From positions 1 to 34,607 of the forward strand of contig CAKNLX010000014.1 in NCBI GenBank assembly GCA_930989465.1: a stretch of 34,607 bases of DNA. Direction: 5' to 3'. The DNA comes from an uncultured Lactobacillus sp. GTDB lineage: Bacteria; Bacillota; Bacilli; Lactobacillales; Lactobacillaceae. The notes beneath the pieces are model-generated. The model had not been told where the DNA came from and made no database searches. It saw only the letters and a program-made list of their open reading frames with translations. Position 1 is the first letter of the stretch. Every line of letters begins with the position of its first letter. Both the position numbers and the translations under genes were made by a program. Shown piece by piece: positions 6,277 to 15,073 of this stretch.

Positions 6277-8034
6277 ATGAACATATTTAAAAAATTGGGT
6301 TGGTTTTTTAAACAAGAAAGGAAACGTTATATTATCGGAATTACTTTTCTTGCATTAACTTCATTAGCTAATTTGATTCCTCCTAGAGTATTAGGACTGA
6401 TGGCAGATCAATTGGATAAGGGGCATATTTCGTGGAGCGAATATGGTGCATTAATTCTTGCCGTTTTAGCTGCTGCCATTACTCTTTATGTTTTACGCTA
6501 TTTTTGGCGTAAGCAAATTTGGGGTGGAGCTGCCGAGCTTGAACGACAAATGCGTTCAAAATTATTTGATCATTTTATGATTATGGATCGTACCTTTTAT
6601 CAACGTCATCGTACTGGAGATTTAATGGCTCATGCGACTAATGATGTTACCGCGATTCAAAATGTAGCCGGAGATGGTGTATTAACTTTAGTTGATTCCT
6701 TAGTAATGGGATTATCAACTATGATTGCCATGATTATTTTTGTAGATTGGCGATTAACGATCGTTGCATTATTGCCTTTACCATTTTTAGCTCTTGGTGC
6801 TTGGAAATTGGGTGATCATTTGCATGATGCGTTTGATAAGTCTCAAGCCGCATTTTCAAGGTTAAACAATAAAACGCAAGAATCAATTACTGGTATTAAA
6901 GTTTTGAAGACTTTTGGTCAAGACAAGGAAGATACAGCTGCTTTTGATGAGATGGTCGATGATACCATTAAAATCAATAAAAAAGTTTTTGTTTGGGATT
7001 CATTATTTGATCCTTTAGGGACGGCAGTCATTGGTGCGACCTATGTAATTACTATCATTTATGGCGGTTTATTAGTTACCAATCATGTTTTATCAATTGG
7101 GCAACTAGTTTCATTTATTGCTTATATTTCAAATATGGTTTGGCCAATGTTTGCAATTGGCTATTTGTTCAATATTTTAGAACGTGGTAGTGCTAGTTAC
7201 GACCGTGTAGAAAAGCTTTTGCAAGAAAAGCCTTTAATCACTGATGAACACGCAGATACCACACTTTCTGCACAAGATTTGCAAGGAGACTTGCATTATC
7301 AAATAAAGTCTTTTGCTTATCCGGATGAAAAAGACATTCCTGTTTTGAAAAATATTGATTTCACTTTAAAACCCGGCCAAACGCTAGGATTAGTGGGCCG
7401 AGTTGGTGCAGGAAAGACTACGATCATTGAGCTATTATTAAGAGAATTTGATCAATATGACGGTCAAATTACATTAAATGGCAAAGATATTCGAACAATT
7501 CCATTGAAATTGTTACTCAGTCAGATTTCGTATGTACCACAAAATAATTTTTTGTTTTCTACTAGTATTGGAAAAAATATTGCTTTCTCTTCAGCTGATG
7601 CGGATCAGGATGATATTACTTCTGCGGCTCAAAAGAGTGATTTACATGAAGATGTTTTAAAGATGCCAAAGGGTTATCAAACTTTAGTAGGAGAAAATGG
7701 ACTTTCATTATCTGGTGGTCAACGACAAAGAATGTCGATTGCTCGTGCTGTATTAAAAGAAAGTCAAATTCTGATTTTAGATGATGCCCTGTCTGCCGTA
7801 GATGCAAAAACTGAAACCAAAATTTTGTCAGCTTTGAAAAAAGAAAGAGCAAATAAGACAACCATGATTGCAGCTCATCGTTTAACTTCAGTTATGGATG
7901 CAGATTTAATTCTGGTATTGAAGAATGGTCAAATTGTTGAACGAGGTAATCATCAACAATTGCTCAAAGAAAATGGTTGGTACGCTGAGATGTGGCGTAG
8001 ACAAGAAAACGGAGGTGAAGATATAGATGAATGA
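6277..8034 (+). CDS. ABC exporter half-transporter with degenerate catalytic site (subunit 1 of a heterodimer)
   Basis: Membrane-spanning ATPase of the multidrug/lipid exporter type (ABC_membrane plus ATP-binding domain), similar in plan to the BmrC/LmrC halves. About 310 N-terminal residues form the six-helix membrane domain. The nucleotide-binding domain has Walker A GRVGAGKTT near residue 374, the signature LSGGQRQR near 476, Walker B ILILDDALS and the H-loop AAHRLTS. The residue after the Walker B aspartate is Asp503 where the catalytic Glu is expected, so this half supplies the degenerate ATP site. The start ATG follows GGAGTGAG. Its end overlaps the partner gene by 8 bp. The substrate is unknown; drug efflux is the usual inference. 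Confidence 0.93.
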   Translation: MNIFKKLGWFFKQERKRYIIGITFLALTSLANLIPPRVLGLMADQLDKGHISWSEYGALILAVLAAAITLYVLRYFWRKQIWGGAAELERQMRSKLFDHFMIMDRTFYQRHRTGDLMAHATNDVTAIQNVAGDGVLTLVDSLVMGLSTMIAMIIFVDWRLTIVALLPLPFLALGAWKLGDHLHDAFDKSQAAFSRLNNKTQESITGIKVLKTFGQDKEDTAAFDEMVDDTIKINKKVFVWDSLFDPLGTAVIGATYVITIIYGGLLVTNHVLSIGQLVSFIAYISNMVWPMFAIGYLFNILERGSASYDRVEKLLQEKPLITDEHADTTLSAQDLQGDLHYQIKSFAYPDEKDIPVLKNIDFTLKPGQTLGLVGRVGAGKTTIIELLLREFDQYDGQITLNGKDIRTIPLKLLLSQISYVPQNNFLFSTSIGKNIAFSSADADQDDITSAAQKSDLHEDVLKMPKGYQTLVGENGLSLSGGQRQRMSIARAVLKESQILILDDALSAVDAKTETKILSALKKERANKTTMIAAHRLTSVMDADLILVLKNGQIVERGNHQQLLKENGWYAEMWRRQENGGEDIDE

Positions 8035-9820
8035 TGAAAACCAAGAATCAATTTGGGCTAAGGCAGTTCCATTTAAAGAACAGGTTGCCATTTTTAAACG
8101 TCTGATGAAGTTTGTTAAGCAATTTAAAACTGAAATGATTATCGCCTTATGTGGTGCCTTTTTAGTTAGTGTAATCAACATTCTATTGCCTAGGGGATTG
8201 CAATACTTTCTAGATCATTTTTTGCTTCATCAAAGTACATCAGTTCAAATTATTTTATTTGCAGGATTGTTGTATGCAATTGGATCGATTCTTAAAGCAA
8301 TAATTCAATTTACCTATCAATATTTCTTTGCATTGGGCTCAGAAAAAACATTAGAAAGTGTAAGACGGGCTTTATATCGTAAATTGCATCAATTAGGGAT
8401 GCGCTATTTTGATCAAACACCAGCTGGCTCAATTGTTTCAAGAGTAACCAATGATACGATGACGCTTAGCAATTTCTTGACTGTTTTATCTACGGTAGTA
8501 ATAGGTTTGTTTTCCGTTATCACTGCCTTAGTGGCGATGTTTACTACTAATGTGGTTGCAGGTTGGCTTGTATTGCTTTTTGTGCCTGTTTTGTTGTTTG
8601 TAATTTGGCTTTATTCACAAAAAAGTTCTCGTCTTTATCGTAATTATCGAGAACGTTTGAGTAGAATTAATACTAATTTAAACGAATCAATTGAGGGCGT
8701 ATCAATCATTCAGCAGTTTAATCAAGAGAAGAGAATGACGAATCATTTTGAAGGCGAAAATGGTGGTTTGATGCAAACCAGGTTTAACATGATCCGGGTT
8801 AATTCACTATTATTATCACCTTTGACAAGTTTACTTTATTCACTTGCGTTAGCTGTTTCATTAATGTATTTTGGCTTTCCTTTGAGAGAAGTCTTTGTGC
8901 CGGCAGGTGTAGTCTATGCTTTTTCACAATATATCTCGCAATTATTTAATCCTATATCTACTATGATGGATCAAATGACTTTCTTCCAAGATGGGATTAT
9001 TGCTGGAAAAAGAATTTTTAGGATTTTAGATGATCAGCAGTATGAACCACGCCAAGAGGCAGAAGCTGGGTTAACGATTAATCAAGGGAAAATTGAATTT
9101 AAGCATGTTAGTTTTTCTTATGATGGCAAGCATGAAATTTTACATGATGTCTCATTTGTAGTTAATTCTGGTGAAACACTTGGAATCGTGGGACACACGG
9201 GTTCAGGCAAAAGCTCTATTATTAACGTGATGATGCGTTTTTATGAATTTGGCAAAGGCCAAGTTCTAATTGATGATGTTGATATCAGAAAATATTCAAA
9301 AGAAGAACTACGTAAAAAATTAGGTTTGGTTTTGCAAGAACCATTTATGTTTTATGGCGATATTGCATCTAATATTCGTTTATATAATCAAAAAATTACT
9401 GATGATCAAATTAAAAAGGCAGCTAAGACTGTTCAAGCAGATCAATTTATTGAAAAGATGCCTGGTAAATATCATGCTAAGGTAATCGAAGGTGGAGCAG
9501 AACTTAGTCAAGGTCAACGCCAATTGATTTCATTTGCTAGAACTTTGGTAACTGATCCGAAAATTTTGGTTTTAGATGAAGCAACCGCAAATGTTGATAC
9601 GGAAACGGAAACTTTAATTCAGGAAGGATTAAAGAGACTCCGGAAAGGTCGGACGACTTTGGCAATTGCGCACCGTCTTTCGACTATTCAAGATGCGGAC
9701 CAAATTATTGTGCTTGATCAAGGAAGAATAGTTGAACGAGGCAATCATGAAGAACTGCTCGCAAAGAAGGGCTATTATTATAATTTATATACCTTGCAAA
9801 AAAATGAAGGTGAAAATTAA
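8027..9820 (+). CDS. ABC exporter half-transporter with intact catalytic Glu (subunit 2 of a heterodimer)
   Basis: Partner of the preceding gene. The 597-residue protein has an N-terminal six-helix membrane domain (roughly residues 35-320) and a C-terminal ATPase with Walker A GHTGSGKSS near residue 388, Walker B VLVLDEATANVD-like sequence with Glu518, and H-loop IAHRLST. Its signature is LSQGQRQ rather than LSGGQ. The intact Glu here and the LSGGQ of the partner make the active site, while this altered signature and the partner's Asp make the degenerate one. That is the arrangement known for asymmetric exporters such as BmrCD or TM287/288. GGAGGTG lies inside the previous gene, so translation is coupled. 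A strong terminator follows. Confidence 0.93.
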   Translation: MNDENQESIWAKAVPFKEQVAIFKRLMKFVKQFKTEMIIALCGAFLVSVINILLPRGLQYFLDHFLLHQSTSVQIILFAGLLYAIGSILKAIIQFTYQYFFALGSEKTLESVRRALYRKLHQLGMRYFDQTPAGSIVSRVTNDTMTLSNFLTVLSTVVIGLFSVITALVAMFTTNVVAGWLVLLFVPVLLFVIWLYSQKSSRLYRNYRERLSRINTNLNESIEGVSIIQQFNQEKRMTNHFEGENGGLMQTRFNMIRVNSLLLSPLTSLLYSLALAVSLMYFGFPLREVFVPAGVVYAFSQYISQLFNPISTMMDQMTFFQDGIIAGKRIFRILDDQQYEPRQEAEAGLTINQGKIEFKHVSFSYDGKHEILHDVSFVVNSGETLGIVGHTGSGKSSIINVMMRFYEFGKGQVLIDDVDIRKYSKEELRKKLGLVLQEPFMFYGDIASNIRLYNQKITDDQIKKAAKTVQADQFIEKMPGKYHAKVIEGGAELSQGQRQLISFARTLVTDPKILVLDEATANVDTETETLIQEGLKRLRKGRTTLAIAHRLSTIQDADQIIVLDQGRIVERGNHEELLAKKGYYYNLYTLQKNEGEN

Positions 9821-9825
9821 GGTTG

Positions 9826-9859
9826 AAGAACGTTTGACTGATCGTCAGACGTTCTTTTT
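9826..9859 (+). terminator. Intrinsic terminator after the ABC exporter genes
   Basis: AAGAACGTTTGAC (9826-9838) pairs with GTCAGACGTTCTT (9844-9856), 13 bp with one T-G wobble, around TGATC, followed by TTT and then GTTATAATT. Confidence 0.92.
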
Positions 9860-9914
9860 GTTATAATTGAATAAAATGATTAAATAATTATGAATATTTT
9901 TATAAGGAGAAACT

Positions 9915-11858
9915 ATGAGAAGATATTTAGCTGTACGTGGCGGTGCAGGGGATGTTGCTGAACCAGATCTAAATGCTAAGCCACAAGACAATTTATATTT
10001 GGCTGTTAATTCTGAATGGCTATCTAAAGCAGAAATTCCAGCAGATCAAACCTCTGCAGGTGTAAATACTGAATTAGATATCAAAATTGAAAAAAGAATG
10101 ATGAAAGATTTTGCGGATATTGCAGCAGGTAAGGAAAAGATGCCCGATATTTGTGATTTTGATAAGGCAATTGCGTTGTACAAAATTGCTAAGAATTTTG
10201 ATAAAAGGGATGCTGAAAAAGCTAATCCAATTCAAAATGATTTGCAAAAGATCCTTGATTTAACTGATTTTGATAATTTTAAGGATAATGCAGCTGATTT
10301 GTTCATGGGTCCATATGCTTTGCCATTTGTATTTGATGTAGATGCTGATATGAAAAATACAGATGTCAACGTTTTACATTTCGGCGGTCCAAGTACATTT
10401 TTACCAGATACAACTACTTATAAGACTTCTGAAGCTAAAAAGCTGCTTGATATTTTAGAAAAGCAAAGTATAAATTTGCTAGAGATGGCAGGTATTGGCA
10501 AAGAAGAAGCACGTGTTTACGTTCAAAATGCATTGGCATTTGACCAAAAGCTCTCTAAGGTGGTTAAGTCTACTGAAGAATGGTCAGATTACGCTGCTAT
10601 CTATAATCCAGTTTCTTTGAATGACTTTTTGGCTAAGTTTAAATCATTTAATATGGATAGCTTCTTGAAGACAATTTTGCCTGAAAAGGTTGAACGAGTA
10701 ATCGTGATGGAGCCACGTTTTCTTGATCACGCTGAAGAATTAATTAATTCAGCCAACTTTAATGAAATTAAAGGCTGGATGCTGGTTAAGTATATTAATA
10801 GTGTAGCTAAGTATTTATCACAAGATTTCCGTGATGCTGCCTTCCCATTTAACCAAGCAATTTCAGGTACTCCAGAATTGCCTTCTCAAATTAAGCAAGC
10901 TTATCGTTTAGCTAATGGTGCCTTTGATGAAGTTGTTGGTATTTTTTATGGTAAGAAATACTTTGGCGAAGAAGCAAAGCATGACGTCGAAGATATGATT
11001 CATAATATGCTTAAGGTATATGAACAAAGAATCAATGACAATAATTGGCTGTCTGAAGATACTAAGAAAAAGGCAATTGTTAAATTAAGAGCATTGGTAC
11101 TTAAGATTGGCTATCCAGAAAAAATCGAAAAGATTTATGATCTTTTGCAAGTTGATCCAGAAAAGAGCCTTTATGAAAATGAAGCTCAAATGGCAACTGT
11201 ACGTACTAAGTATATGTTTGATAAATTAACTAAGCCAGTAGATCGTTCCGTTTGGCTGATGCCAGGGAACTTGAACAATGCTTGTTATGATCCACAAAGA
11301 AATGATTTGACTTTCCCAGCTGGTATTTTGCAAGCACCATTTTATGATATTCATCAATCACGTGGTGCTAACTACGGCGGAATTGGTGCAACAATTGGTC
11401 ATGAAGTTTCTCATGCCTTTGATAATAGTGGTGCTAAGTTCGATGAACATGGAAATATGAATAATTGGTGGACTGACGAAGATTTTGCGGAATTTAATAA
11501 GCGTGTTGGTCAAATGGTTGATATTTTCGATGGCTTGCAATATGGTCCAGCCAAGATTAACGGTAAGCAAGTAGTTGGTGAAAACATTGCTGATTTAGCT
11601 GGTTTAGCATGTGCCGTACAAGCTGGTAAGAATGATCATGTTGACTTGAAAGATTTGTTTGAAAATTATGCTAGAAGTTGGATGCAAAAGCAACGTCCGG
11701 AAGCAATTAAGACTGAAGTTCAAGTTGACGTTCACGCACCACAGCCAACTAGAGTAAATATTCCAGTTCAATGTCAAGACGACTTTTATACTGCATTTGA
11801 CGTTAAGCCTAGTGATGGTATGTGGCTTGATCCTGATGAAAGAATTACTATTTGGTAA
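9915..11858 (+). CDS. pepO: M13-family zinc metallopeptidase PepO
   Basis: Cytoplasmic oligopeptidase of the neprilysin (M13) family, used by lactobacilli to degrade imported peptides. The zinc site is complete: HEVSH with His496, Glu497 and His500, and the downstream ligand Glu556 in GENIADLAG. FPAGILQAPF and the ANYGGIGATIGHE stretch are also M13 signatures. The usual substrate-binding NAYY/NAFY motif reads NACYDP here. The 647-residue length matches lactic acid bacterial PepO, and there is no signal peptide or membrane anchor, unlike neprilysin. AAGGAG precedes the ATG. The gene stands alone between two terminators. Peptide specificity cannot be read from sequence. Confidence 0.95.
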   Translation: MRRYLAVRGGAGDVAEPDLNAKPQDNLYLAVNSEWLSKAEIPADQTSAGVNTELDIKIEKRMMKDFADIAAGKEKMPDICDFDKAIALYKIAKNFDKRDAEKANPIQNDLQKILDLTDFDNFKDNAADLFMGPYALPFVFDVDADMKNTDVNVLHFGGPSTFLPDTTTYKTSEAKKLLDILEKQSINLLEMAGIGKEEARVYVQNALAFDQKLSKVVKSTEEWSDYAAIYNPVSLNDFLAKFKSFNMDSFLKTILPEKVERVIVMEPRFLDHAEELINSANFNEIKGWMLVKYINSVAKYLSQDFRDAAFPFNQAISGTPELPSQIKQAYRLANGAFDEVVGIFYGKKYFGEEAKHDVEDMIHNMLKVYEQRINDNNWLSEDTKKKAIVKLRALVLKIGYPEKIEKIYDLLQVDPEKSLYENEAQMATVRTKYMFDKLTKPVDRSVWLMPGNLNNACYDPQRNDLTFPAGILQAPFYDIHQSRGANYGGIGATIGHEVSHAFDNSGAKFDEHGNMNNWWTDEDFAEFNKRVGQMVDIFDGLQYGPAKINGKQVVGENIADLAGLACAVQAGKNDHVDLKDLFENYARSWMQKQRPEAIKTEVQVDVHAPQPTRVNIPVQCQDDFYTAFDVKPSDGMWLDPDERITIW

Positions 11859-11871
11859 TTTGACGCAAAAT

Positions 11872-11907
11872 AAAAATGGTTACTAGATTTTTCTAGTAAC
11901 CATTTTT
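11872..11907. terminator. Bidirectional terminator between pepO and cfa
   Basis: AAAAATGGTTACTAGA (11872-11887) pairs perfectly with TCTAGTAACCATTTTT (11892-11907) around TTTT. A-rich and T-rich flanks let it work on both strands. It lies between the convergent pepO and cfa genes. Confidence 0.9.
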
Positions 11908-11916
11908 TGTTGGCTT

Positions 11917-13098
11917 TTATTTATTATTAAGCATGTAATCGCGAGTCATTGGTAAGTTCTTACCAGATGGTCCCTTAGTCAAAAGATATTGAACGACATC
12001 GATGTTGCCTGATTCAAAACTGGCAGCACATGCTTGTAAGTACATATCCCACATTCTGCAGAATCTTTCGTCCATCTTCTTTTCAATTTCAGGACGAGCA
12101 TTGTTGAAGTTCTTGTCCCAAATTTCCAAAGTTCTTTGGTAATGACGACGAAGCATTTCAGCGTCGCTAATTTGCAAGTGAGCTTCTTCAATTCTAGAAA
12201 TGATTTCAACTAAACCTGGAATGTAACCACCTGGGAAGATGTATTTGTTAATCCAAGCGTTAGTAGCACCGCCTTGTTGACGAGTAATACCGTGGATTAA
12301 AGCGACACCATCTTTGTTTAAGTACTTGTAAACATCTGCGAAGTACTTAGGTAAGTTTTCTGAACCAACGTGTTCAAACATACCAACCGAAGTAACGTAA
12401 TCCCATTGTTGATCACCTAATTCACGATAATCTTCAAGCTTAACTTCAGCAACGTCTTGCAAGTTTTCATCGTAAATCTTCTTTTGAACTAACTTATATT
12501 GTTCTTCACTTAAGGTCACACCGGTAACTTTAAGACCATATTCTTTAGCTGCGGTGAGCATTAAAGTACCCCAACCACAACCAATATCAAGTAAAGTCTT
12601 TCCTTTTTGAGGGTGTAACTTGTTTAAGATGTGGTGCACCTTGGCGATTTGAGCTTGTTCAAGATCATCTTTGTTATCATCTGTAAAGTAAGCACAAGAA
12701 TAAGTTAAAGTTGGATCAAGCCATTGTTCGTAGAAATCGTTACCAATATCATAGTGGCTTTGAACGTCTTCCTCACTTTGCTTTTCAGTATGCTTAGTTT
12801 TAGGTAAGAACTTACGGAATTTGGATGAACGCATGAAACTGTCAGCACTTTCGTAAGCACCATTAATTAATTTTTGGATACTACCATGGATTTCAATTTT
12901 TTTGTCCATGTATGCTTCACCTAAGGCTAGGGATGCATTTCTGGTAATATCGCCCATTGGAATCTTTTCATTAAAAACTATTTCGATCTCTGGGGTACCG
13001 TTACCATAAACTTCGCTTTTACCATCCCAATAAGTTACTCTAACGGGAAAAGGGAAGGATTTACTGAGCATCATTTTATAAAATGTTTTTTCTAACAA
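11917..13098 (-). CDS. cfa: Cyclopropane-fatty-acyl-phospholipid synthase
   Basis: SAM-dependent enzyme that adds a methylene bridge to unsaturated acyl chains of membrane phospholipids, giving cyclopropane (for example lactobacillic) acids linked to acid and stress tolerance. The SAM-binding motif [10 protein letters not shown] is near residue 170. Other family signatures are [21 protein letters not shown] and the later EHVGSENL. The ORF track begins at a GTG at 13113, but that GTGGAGGAA is the Shine-Dalgarno sequence itself. The in-frame TTG at 13098, 8 nt after GGAGG, is the better start and gives 393 residues. A TAAAAT extended -10 lies about 40 bp upstream. It is a single-gene unit. Confidence 0.95.
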   Translation of the reverse strand: MLEKTFYKMMLSKSFPFPVRVTYWDGKSEVYGNGTPEIEIVFNEKIPMGDITRNASLALGEAYMDKKIEIHGSIQKLINGAYESADSFMRSSKFRKFLPKTKHTEKQSEEDVQSHYDIGNDFYEQWLDPTLTYSCAYFTDDNKDDLEQAQIAKVHHILNKLHPQKGKTLLDIGCGWGTLMLTAAKEYGLKVTGVTLSEEQYKLVQKKIYDENLQDVAEVKLEDYRELGDQQWDYVTSVGMFEHVGSENLPKYFADVYKYLNKDGVALIHGITRQQGGATNAWINKYIFPGGYIPGLVEIISRIEEAHLQISDAEMLRRHYQRTLEIWDKNFNNARPEIEKKMDERFCRMWDMYLQACAASFESGNIDVVQYLLTKGPSGKNLPMTRDYMLNNK

Positions 13099-13135
13099 TG
13101 TAATTTCCTCCACTAATTATCAAACCTAATTACTT

Positions 13136-13144
13136 ATTTTAACA
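13136..13144 (-). promoter_or_regulatory. Probable -10 element for cfa
   Basis: On the minus strand TGT-TAAAAT forms an extended -10 about 38 bp upstream of the cfa TTG start. A TTGCTT about 15 bp further upstream is a weak -35 candidate. Transcription would begin near 13129. Confidence 0.45.
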
Positions 13145-13168
13145 CTAAAAAATTTTAAGCAATAAAAA

Positions 13169-13198
13169 ATACTTAACCCAAAAAACGAGTTAAGCATT
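13169..13198 (-). terminator. Terminator after the PlsC-like gene
   Basis: Read on the minus strand, AATGCTTAACTC pairs with GGGTTAAGTATT (mismatch and wobble allowed) around a short T-rich loop, followed by TTTTTTATT. It starts directly at the stop codon of the acyltransferase gene and separates it from cfa. Confidence 0.75.
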
Positions 13199-13200
13199 TT

Positions 13201-13815
13201 TTACTTGGCAACATAATGGAAATTTGGATCAAGTTCATCATCTAATTTTTTCCAAGCGTCCTCTAATTGTTGATAAATGATTGCTTCATTTTCATGAGTC
13301 AATTTAGTTTTGCGATCAATAGTAATTGGATCACCAAAATTAACTTCTAAACCCTTCCGTTTTAGTAATCCTTTAAAAGATAAAGGACCTTGATAAACTA
13401 CTGGAACCATTGGCTTTTGCGACATTTTAGAAATTAAAAGCGCACCACCTTTTAATTCAGCAGAGTGTCTTGTGCCCGATGGAAAAATGATTAATGATAA
13501 TTCCCCTTTTCTTAATCCTTTTACTGGGATTTTTAATGCAGATGGTCCTGGATTTTTTCGATCGACAGGAAAGGCATGGGCATGATCTAAAATAAAACGT
13601 AAAACCGGATTCTTGAATAGTTCGATTTTAGCCATGAACATAAATTCCATTGGACTAGCACCTAAGGCAAACAAGATAGGTTCCCACCAGGTACGGTGAG
13701 GTGCAACTAAGATATAGTTACCTTTAGGTAAACGATTCTTGTGATGAATATGTAAGTGTCCATTTAGTACCCATACGATAAAGCGGGCAATCGGACGAAT
13801 TATTTTATAAAACAT
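13201..13815 (-). CDS. Lysophospholipid acyltransferase family protein (PlsC-like)
   Basis: Probable 1-acyl-glycerol-3-phosphate acyltransferase, which adds the second acyl chain during phosphatidic acid synthesis at the membrane. The 204-residue protein has an N-terminal hydrophobic segment (IIRPIARFIVWVL) and the acyltransferase blocks in order: APHRTWWEP at residues 38-46, the VDRKNPG block near 84-90, FPSGTRH at 111-117 and MVPVVYQG near 135-142. Two blocks differ from the usual form. HX4D is HX4E (His40, Glu45), and FPEGTR is FPSGTR. The fold is clear, but the acyl acceptor is uncertain. It is divergent from the TrmN6/GIY-YIG gene, with GGAGGA before the ATG. Confidence 0.87.
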   Translation of the reverse strand: MFYKIIRPIARFIVWVLNGHLHIHHKNRLPKGNYILVAPHRTWWEPILFALGASPMEFMFMAKIELFKNPVLRFILDHAHAFPVDRKNPGPSALKIPVKGLRKGELSLIIFPSGTRHSAELKGGALLISKMSQKPMVPVVYQGPLSFKGLLKRKGLEVNFGDPITIDRKTKLTHENEAIIYQQLEDAWKKLDDELDPNFHYVAK

Positions 13816-13841
13816 CTTTTTGTTCCTCCAATTGTTGTAAT

Positions 13842-13871
13842 ATTATAAAAATAGATAGACAAGAAAGGCAA
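13842..13871 (-). promoter_or_regulatory. Probable promoter for the PlsC-like gene
   Basis: On the minus strand TTGCCT (13866-13871) lies 18 bp from a perfect TATAAT (13842-13847), giving a transcript start near 13835 and a leader of about 20 nt. Its -35 overlaps the ribosome-binding site of the divergent gene. Inferred from sequence only. Confidence 0.5.
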
Positions 13872-13879
13872 ATATTTTT

Positions 13880-14911
13880 ATGGTAGAACTTAAAGATAAT
13901 GAACGAATTGATTATATGTACAGTGATGATTTGCGGATTATCCAAGATAAAACTGCCTTTAGCTTTTCTATGGATACATTGCTTTTGGCTTATTGGGCTA
14001 AGAATCAAATTCGTGATCGCGATAAAGTAGCAGATTTATGTGCGGGAAATTGTGCTGCAACGATTTATATGGCTTACTTCAATCGTGCGCACTATGATGC
14101 AATTGAGATTCAAGACGAAATATATTCGCAAGCTAAGCGCTCTATTGAACTTAATCAAATGGAAAATCGTATAGCAGTGTATAAGGATAATGTAATGAAT
14201 GCCGCAAAATTTTTGCGTAAGGATATCTACGATGTAGTAACAGTTAACCCACCTTACTTTAAGGCCCCTGAAGGGCATGAGGTAAACCCAGATAGAAAAA
14301 AAGCAATTGCTCGTCATGAATTGTTAATTAATTTAGAGCAAATTATTGAAGTTGCCAGTGGCTTATTAAAAATGAAGGGGAAGATGTTTATGGTGCATCG
14401 ACCTGAGCGATTAGGCGAGATTTGTTACTACTGCATGAAGCATGATTTGAGTGTAAAATTAGTGCAACCATTTGTGTCTCACCGCGGAGATGATGCAAAT
14501 TTAATTATCGTTGAAGCCGTAAAGCACACTGGGACAGATGGAACTGAACTTAGGGATGCAATCGAAGTTCATGACAAAAATGATGAATTTAAGCCATTAA
14601 TTCAAAGAATAGTTCGAGAGACCCCTGAAGATAAAGCTAAACATGACGCCCGAGGTAAATACTATTTTTACGTTTTGCTTTGTAATGATGGTAGTTTTTA
14701 TGGTGGCTTTACTAATGATTTAGATCATCGCCTGAAAATGCATAATTCTGGCAAAGGCGCTAAATACACCAAATCTAGGCGACCAGTTCGTATGATTTAC
14801 CATGAGCAATTTGACGATAAAAGATTAGCTTTAAAAAGAGAGTATTGGTTTAAGCATCATTCACGCGCTTGGAAAGAAAAATTTTTAAGAGAGCATAATA
14901 TTAATTTTTAG
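13880..14911 (+). CDS. Fused TrmN6-like tRNA N6-adenine methyltransferase and GIY-YIG domain protein
   Basis: A two-domain protein of 343 residues. Residues 1-215 are a class I SAM methyltransferase related to TrmN6/YabB, with DLCAGNC as motif I near 52-58 and the N6-adenine motif NPPYF at 123-127. Family members methylate adenine 37 of tRNA-Val. Residues 261-335 are a UPF0213-type GIY-YIG domain: [20 protein letters not shown], then [20 protein letters not shown]. An acidic/basic linker of about 40 residues joins them. In Bacillus the two parts are separate neighbouring genes (yabB, yazA). Fusion suggests linked roles, but the nuclease-like domain has no proven substrate. The reading frame is continuous, so this is not a frameshift artefact. 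Confidence 0.9.
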   Translation: MVELKDNERIDYMYSDDLRIIQDKTAFSFSMDTLLLAYWAKNQIRDRDKVADLCAGNCAATIYMAYFNRAHYDAIEIQDEIYSQAKRSIELNQMENRIAVYKDNVMNAAKFLRKDIYDVVTVNPPYFKAPEGHEVNPDRKKAIARHELLINLEQIIEVASGLLKMKGKMFMVHRPERLGEICYYCMKHDLSVKLVQPFVSHRGDDANLIIVEAVKHTGTDGTELRDAIEVHDKNDEFKPLIQRIVRETPEDKAKHDARGKYYFYVLLCNDGSFYGGFTNDLDHRLKMHNSGKGAKYTKSRRPVRMIYHEQFDDKRLALKREYWFKHHSRAWKEKFLREHNINF

Positions 14912-14963
14912 CTTGAAAAATAAAATTATTTTTTGTAAAATAGGCGAGTATGCTGTGTTAGCA

Positions 14964-14969
14964 TATAAT
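14964..14969 (+). promoter_or_regulatory. -10 element of the rpsB promoter
   Basis: A perfect TATAAT lies at 14964-14969, about 105 bp upstream of the rpsB start, at the 5' edge of the structured leader. No good -35 is at 17 bp. The -10 overlaps a short inverted repeat, TATGCT-GTGTT-AGCATA (14949-14965). Confidence 0.55.
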
Positions 14970-14981
14970 TTTTAAAACACA

Positions 14982-15042
14982 TCAAGAGCGATCATCATCG
15001 TGGTGCCCTAGGTAGTGGTTAGATGATGAAATGAACGCTTGA
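14982..15042 (+). promoter_or_regulatory. Structured 5' leader of rpsB (probable S2 autoregulatory leader)
   Basis: TCAAG (14982-14986) pairs with CTTGA (15038-15042). Inside it CATCATC (14993-14999) pairs with GATGATG (15022-15028), and an apical TGCC-CTA-GGTA hairpin can form. The element lies between the -10 box and the rpsB ribosome-binding site, where ribosomal-protein leaders act. Regulation by S2 is inference. Both strands' ORFs through it are artefacts. Confidence 0.5.
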
Positions 15043-15073
15043 GAGGATATAAAACCATAGGAGGAATATAAAT

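Noticed and set aside
14912-14940. AT-rich AAAATAAAATTATTTTTT as a terminator after the fused methyltransferase gene
   Set aside because: Only weak A-T pairing with no GC in the stem; not a convincing terminator.
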